64,000 nt of DNA. Source: Antedon bifida. Its lineage: Eukaryota; Echinodermata; Crinoidea; Comatulida; Antedonidae. The DNA lies in NCBI GenBank assembly GCA_963402885.1, contig OY727096.1, positions 6,882,001-6,946,000 on the forward strand. The letters are read 5' to 3'. Of the stretch, positions 58,682-64,000 are shown piece by piece. Below the pieces are notes generated by a model. The model searched no databases and was not told where the DNA came from. It saw only the letters and a program-made list of their open reading frames with translations. A program made the translations under genes and the position numbers. Position 1 is the first letter of the stretch; each line of letters starts with the position of its first letter.

Positions 58682-60159
58682 TGCGATTGACTTAAGATAA
58701 ACTGTAGGCCCTCATGAAAGTAATAAATAGTCATAATCAACGATCGAAAAGTTCGACATGATAATTATTTTAAACAATTTAAATATTTGCAGTAGGCCTT
58801 AATTTGAAAATATAATAGGCAGTCACTTTAAAGAATCTGTCTCTCTCAAACAACGAAAGATCGGTTTAAATATAAAAAAAATTGAACAATTATAAATACC
58901 TCCAAAATTAGTTTGAAACCGACCGGCAGACTTTAAACAAATTTAATTACAAAAAGTAATTGATTTGCCAAAACACTGGACTAGTCTATATCTTACCCGT
59001 TGTTGATCAGTAGGCCTATACAATATGTTGATTTGATGTTGAAGACAATGCGCTGTGACGACGACGAAATGATTACAGTTACAAACATTTGAAGTTTATT
59101 GGTTTGTAATAATGCGCAGGTCTTTTTTATTTCGCCTGGTGCTGCGTCGTCGTGTAATTACGCAATGGTATTAATAGGCCTACCATAATTGAATAGTCCA
59201 TAATGATTATATTGATTACACGATTGTGCTTATTATAAAAGAATAATTATGCTTATTTTTAGATCACATACCTAAAAAGTGGATTGATATATAAAATGGA
59301 AAGAAACTCATCATAATTCATATCCATTACGATCAATCAATATAAGTTATATAAATAACATGGTATATAATTAACTTAATGAATTCTCTACGTACATACA
59401 GTATTCTCTCCTTCTGTGCCGTGGCTGGTAGGTTAATTTTATAACAATACTTTTTTATAAAAAAACGCATAAATAGTTTAGATATTTTGGGAGCAATCAT
59501 TTTTTAGTTCAAATTTCATTTACCATCATAATTACAATCGCATCAGACATTTTTATATTACTTGCATTAAAGTTTACCTCGTTTATAAGTGAATAATAAT
59601 ATCTCGAACGTTTCAAAATCATAGGCCCAATTTCTAGATTCACACCAATGTAAACCTATAACTTTAAAGTCTAGTCGATGTCGCTGATCGTGGCACGGTA
59701 ATAGTGCCTACATAATGTAAAAACAATCAAGACAATTTTATCTCACATCGATTGAATAAACAAGGACCCGGGAAAATAGATGAATGTGTAGGCTTTTTAT
59801 TTAGTATGTTCCCATTAAAAATGTATGCTTGCTTATCGGTATAAGCCCGAGATGAGGTCGTCTTATAGCAGCACATCAGACGGCTGCTGAAAGGAAAAAA
59901 TCTAGGGACCTATAAATGACGTCATGCTTACGCATGGAATGTTTGCGGCTGTCGTTGAGAGTCTAGAGGTCGCATTTCTAAATCAGCTGATGACCTAACT
60001 TCAAAACAAAAACAAACGACGCAACATTGAAAGACAAAAGGTGAGTTTGAATGAATGAATTTATATCTCATAACATTGTGCATGTTCAAATGATAATAAC
60101 ATAAACAGGTACAATCTTAATTTGTTTTTGAAAGCTCCTGGAATAGCTGGAAACTGTAA
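58682..60159. other. Divergent intergenic region between PAN/FAMeT-like gene and TBCEL
   Basis: The two genes are transcribed away from each other. 58970-59055 carries the block shared with the lectin-PAN promoter. A TBCEL 5' UTR exon probably ends at 60040 (AAAAG then GTGAGT), with the acceptor at 60133-60134. No other gene seen. Confidence 0.55.
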
Positions 60160-63100
60160 ATGGCTCAACAAAAGACTTTTGTCGACGCTTTGCGGTCAAA
60201 ATATTGTGATGATTTTGACTTGGATAGCAGCGACTTCGTAGTGGACATCGTCATATTCGGTAGCCGTCCGAATCGCCGTTCTTTGAAGTCTACTAGCAGC
60301 AGCGGCGGCCTAGGAGACCAGGAAGATAAAGGTGTTGTTATAAATGAACCAGAGTTTCCGTATCTTACAAATGTGGTATGTATCGTGGCTAGGCCTAGGC
60401 CTATTATTAATAATAATATGACTACTAAAATTAACTTATTTCTCCATTTTGTTTTTTTGTATTAACCCTGCTGGGCCTTTCTGACTGACTGTTTTGTGCA
60501 TTTGTGTTGTGAAATATTCAAAAAGTGTAATTAACAGGAATTGCCAATTTAGGCCGCTGGAAATACATTACATGGTTCTCGTCAGCACTTATCAAAAAAT
60601 TGGTGCGGGATTTTTGTCAACGGTCATCTTTCATCACAGTATTTTAATAAAGTGAAATAAACCTTGAATGCAATAAGCCGTAGGCAGAGAGGTAGCTAGT
60701 CACGACGATCGATCGCGAAATGTACGAGAGCAGCAGACCAAAAAAAAACGTGGTAGACCTCGTTCAATTCTGATGCAAGGTATGGATATCGCGTGTGGAT
60801 ATGACAAACACATGCTCACCGCGCGCCCGGACTAGAATACTTGGTTTCAGAATGAAGCTCAAAATATGGTTTGATGGCGGTCCCAACGATTAATATACAC
60901 ACTTTATGTTGCGAAATCGTGCGATCACATACACAATGGTTTGAGAGTTCACGATCGACGGGAGGTGAGTCGGATTTTCATGAAAATATAACAAAATTTG
61001 TACTTTTCCCATATTTACCTCTGTTTTTTCTTAACAAATCCACAAAGATGAAAGATGAACTTTTTGGGTGCGGGGCCTAAAATCGCGAGCGGGCGCTGAC
61101 GAGAACCATGTAATGTATTTCCAGCGGCCTTATAGAAAAGGTTAATCGTTCTGTTTCAATACTATTACATAACGAATTTGTGATTTCCTGCTTTCCAATT
61201 AAGTAAAAGTGTATTTCTCAGTACTATAAAATTGAATTTACTTTACTTGGACTAATGAATGGAAATTTTGTCTTCCTGTGGTGGAGTTAACTGTAAAGAC
61301 AGCGATATCTGTGCAACCTTAATAACACAAATATTATTTACGCATATAATATGATACTCCATTATCACAGTCATCGAATGAGTAAAAAAAATTATTTCTT
61401 CTCTAATTTTTCAAAAATAATTTTATTTATATAGCCTAAACTTTATTGTAAACTTAAAGTTTTTAATTAATTATATCCAATGATATATTATGTTCTGGAA
61501 AACAGATACATTGAAATTAATATATGATCACAAACAAATTATGGGAGCGAATTAATGTTTTATAAAATATTGTGTTATCCCTCCAGAAACAAAAACCAGA
61601 CTTTGATTAGGCCATTTTGTAATTTTAATACTGTAATTGTTAATCACTTCCATAGAAAAAAAAGTATATTTCAAAATAAATTCAACCAAAAACCCAGTTA
61701 TTGTTGTTTCAGGTAAATAATGTTTTTTCAATCCAATTTTTGGTCAAAGTGAATAACTATTTTACTATTCAAGACATTATAATGGCATATTCAACAGCAA
61801 AAAAATGTTAAGAAATATTTTATTTTAAAGATATGTGGGCTTGGTCACTATTCCATAGAACTAAGATAAGAGACTATTCTTTTTCTTATATTATTTTCTA
61901 CTTGTATTTGACCTTCCTATATTAACTATAACAGTACTTGACAAGGCTTTTAATACACAATTGTTAAAAGTGAAGGTATTAGTAACTTACCAGCCAAGGT
62001 TGCTTAGTTGAATTTGTAATACTGTACATTATCCACTTCAGGTAGAACTATTGTAAAATCACGGAAATTGTACTTAAAGTTTAGGTTTGATACTGCTGTC
62101 AAGGGAGTTATGTACTTTAAATAAATCCATTTAAAATAGTGACGGACCCAAGATTTTGGTGGAGGGTATTTATATCTACAGTCTACTAATTGTCAGTGTG
62201 GCACATTTAATACATTTGTTACTATGGATGTTGGAATTTTAATTACATAGTATTTATTCATAATTGTTTTAAATGTTAGAAGCATTAAAAATTATCTAAA
62301 AAAGAAATTAATATCAGGTTTTAATAATATTGTTTGATTAGTTGGTATTTGATCTGCCCATCTTTATTCCACAGTGGCTAATTTTGCTGTTAAACTTACT
62401 GTACTTTAGCATTGTTCTTTTGTTCATTGTCCACATCACAATGTGATCTTGACGTTTGTTTCTACATGAATTTCCCTCATCAAATGCTTTAATAAACAAT
62501 AATAAAGGTTAATTCATCGCAAAGACCTTTATTACAGGTTATTGTTGTAAAAAACCTTCAGGTCATTGTTAAACACATTGTTGTTCTGTACAGCTTTATG
62601 AATGTATGTTTACAATATAAAAAAAAAACCTTCGCTGAAGATAATTCAGAATTGTTATTAATTGAAAAGTTACAGTTACAGTTCTGTATCATTAATAAAA
62701 CAAGTTAAAAAAAAAGTTATATTAGATAAGAGGTGAAATTGTCTTTATGAATGTAAAGGCTTGTCCACAACTTAGAGATGTGATGTGCCCATATATGGAC
62801 ATGATGATATCATCTGTATCACTACAGTACCATATTTGACCATATCAGTACCATATTTGGGCACATCACACTTTTTTGTCAAACTAGTTTGGTAGTGCAG
62901 ACAGAGCTTCAAACAATTAAATGTAGAAGACTACAGTACTTGTTACTGTTATTTAAACACTATCAAACTTTATGTGACAACAAAATGTCATGTGCCCATA
63001 TATGGACATGATGATGTCATATCACTACCATATTTGGGCATACCACTACCATATTTTGGCACACTTTTTTTGTAAAACTAGTTTGATAGTGTAGACAGAG

Positions 63101-64000
63101 CTTAAAACAATTCAATGTAAAATACCACATTTTGTTAGTTATTTAGTCCTTTCCTGTGTTTGTTATATATGACACAATAGTTATTTTTAGCTTTTACAAA
63201 TCTTGTGGCAATGATTAATTGTATGGCCTTCCACGTCAGCCTATTGTCTTCAACCCAATGAGCACCAACAACCAATAGATGTGAATGTTATTATTTATTT
63301 ATTTATTTTATTTATTTATCTTTTTATTTCGGAATATCATGGTGACATAATATTATATCCATAGCAAAAGAGAGAAAAAAAAAAATCTTAATCTAACAAT
63401 AATTTTTAATCTAAAAATAATTACCTAATATCTTATTTATTTAGTTACTGTAAGCCTATAATACCAACAATTTAGAAAACGTTGCTCAAGACCTTTAAAA
63501 TAAAACAAATAAAAGATTATAAGTTTGTATGTGTATGATGGTGAGATTGAGATTTCATTTTCACCATGCAGTGTCTTTTTGCACAGTGATATTTCTCCAT
63601 TTTTTAAGTGCAATAAGTAATTAAAATACAATTGAAAACCAGAAGTAAATTGAATTAAGTTATTTGTGGTACTATGAAGGTTACAGAACTTTAAGTTTTA
63701 GTTAATTTTAGTACTATGAATAGTGTATTTATTAAGATAAGATATATTTTGCATTGCAGATAAATTATAAAATTAATGTAATTTATCCACCATTTTGTTT
63801 TTTAGGTGTTAATGAACTACCAAATTAGTTCCTGCGGATTTCCAACTATTGCAAATCAGAAAATCTGTCCGAATGTCGTTGACCTTGACCTTTCCGAAAA
63901 CTTCATTGATTCTTGGTCAGAAGTAATATGTTTATTGGATAATCTACCAAAGTTGGAATTCTTGAATATCAGCTCAAACAGACTTCGACACAACCAGGTT
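60160..64000 (+). CDS. TBCEL: Tubulin folding cofactor E-like protein (TBCEL), 5' part
   Basis: Exon 60160-60375 (72 codons) joins exon 63806 onward, which runs to the window edge. The first 137 codons match the start of TBCEL/LRRC35: a short acidic N-terminus (VDALRSKYCDDFD), the linker FPYLTNVVLMNYQISSCGF, then leucine-rich repeats (VVDLDLSENFIDSWSEV, LPKLEFLNISSNRL). In vertebrates TBCEL is a TBCE relative that destabilises tubulin and affects microtubule stability. The CAP-Gly domain of TBCE would not be expected in it; later LRRs and the ubiquitin-like C-terminus lie outside the window. The start ATG follows a 5' UTR splice acceptor by 25 bases. The intron is 3.4 kb and holds at least four MITEs. 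Confidence 0.88.
60552..61129. mobile_element. Harbinger-like element with 35-bp inverted termini
   Basis: GGCCGCTGGAAATACATTAC continuing ATGGTTCTCGTCAGC reads exactly in reverse complement at the right end. TTA flanks both sides (60549-60551, 61130-61132), the PIF/Harbinger target duplication. The 578-bp interior has no transposase motif. Confidence 0.88.
61570..61845. mobile_element. AAGATGTA-type MITE, degenerate copy
   Basis: Shares CAGACTTTGATTAGGCCATT, AATCACTTCCATAGAAA, CAACCAAAAACCC, CCAATTTTTGGTCAAAGT and ATGGCATATTCAACA with 22124-22440 in order. The termini are decayed. Confidence 0.75.
62755..62910. mobile_element. GCTCTGTCTACAC-type MITE, copy 2
   Basis: AAGGCTTGTCCACAAC at the left and GTGCAGACAGAGCTT at the right. 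Inside are TGATGTGCCCATATATGG and CCATATTTGGGCACATCACA. Same family as 19833-20020. Confidence 0.75.
62940..63102. mobile_element. GCTCTGTCTACAC-type MITE, copy 3
   Basis: Starts with ACACTATCAAACTTTATGTG and ends AGTGTAGACAGAGCT-TA. The left terminus is lost. It lies 30 bases from copy 2 in TBCEL intron 1. Confidence 0.75.

Noticed and set aside
58446..58700. Plus-strand 84-codon frame over the signal exon of the PAN/FAMeT-like gene
   Set aside because: The minus strand has a signal peptide, donor and matching phase; the plus-strand frame has no motif.

Overview
The window is animal nuclear DNA: AT-rich, with multi-exon genes bounded by consensus GT-AG introns, many small inverted-repeat transposons and several retrotransposon layers. 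A secreted laccase-like multicopper oxidase, an OATP transporter, an F-type lectin joined to a PAN domain and a farnesoic-acid-methyltransferase-like domain together suggest a marine invertebrate deuterostome. An echinoderm is my best guess, with low confidence. The palindrome TAGGCCTA is strikingly frequent throughout.

Five host genes can be assembled by matching reading frame and splice phase by eye. (1) 63-5565, +: a complete 8-exon laccase-like protein (618 aa, signal peptide). It has intact frames but has lost five copper ligands, including the type-1 Cys, so it looks like a pseudoenzyme. (2) 9198-20146, +: a complete 9-exon OATP/SLCO organic-anion transporter (725 aa) with a Kazal-like loop and a C-terminal PDZ-ligand-like tail. 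(3) 45464 to 24384, -: a secreted F-type lectin plus PAN protein (263 aa). Its first intron is 18.7 kb long and packed with transposons. (4) 58681 to 54315, -: its paralogue, with signal peptide, PAN domain, Cys-rich linker and farnesoic-acid-methyltransferase-like domain (297 aa). (5) 60160 to the window end, +: the 5' part of TBCEL (tubulin folding cofactor E-like, LRR). Genes 3 and 4 share promoter-proximal sequence, first-exon layout and a PAN exon with identical splice phases. They differ by a three-exon lectin cassette, and by a lost splice donor that ends gene 3 right after its PAN domain.

Mobile DNA fills the rest. Intron 1 of gene 3 (26.7-45.4 kb) holds gypsy integrase and gag-protease fragments, a Penelope-like GIY-YIG tail, a PHD-finger exon, a small LTR element, a non-LTR retrotransposon split by a very young gypsy element (identical 141-bp LTRs, TACAC duplication), a ~500-bp inverted-repeat pair ~10 kb apart, and an imperfect ~1-kb-arm palindrome. 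Between genes 3 and 4 (46.3-53.8 kb) lies an L1/Tx1-like element split by a CR1/Jockey-like element. The introns of genes 1, 2 and 5 hold minisatellites (one with higher-order structure), tRNA-derived SINEs and at least six families of small inverted-repeat elements, some nested, several with readable target duplications.
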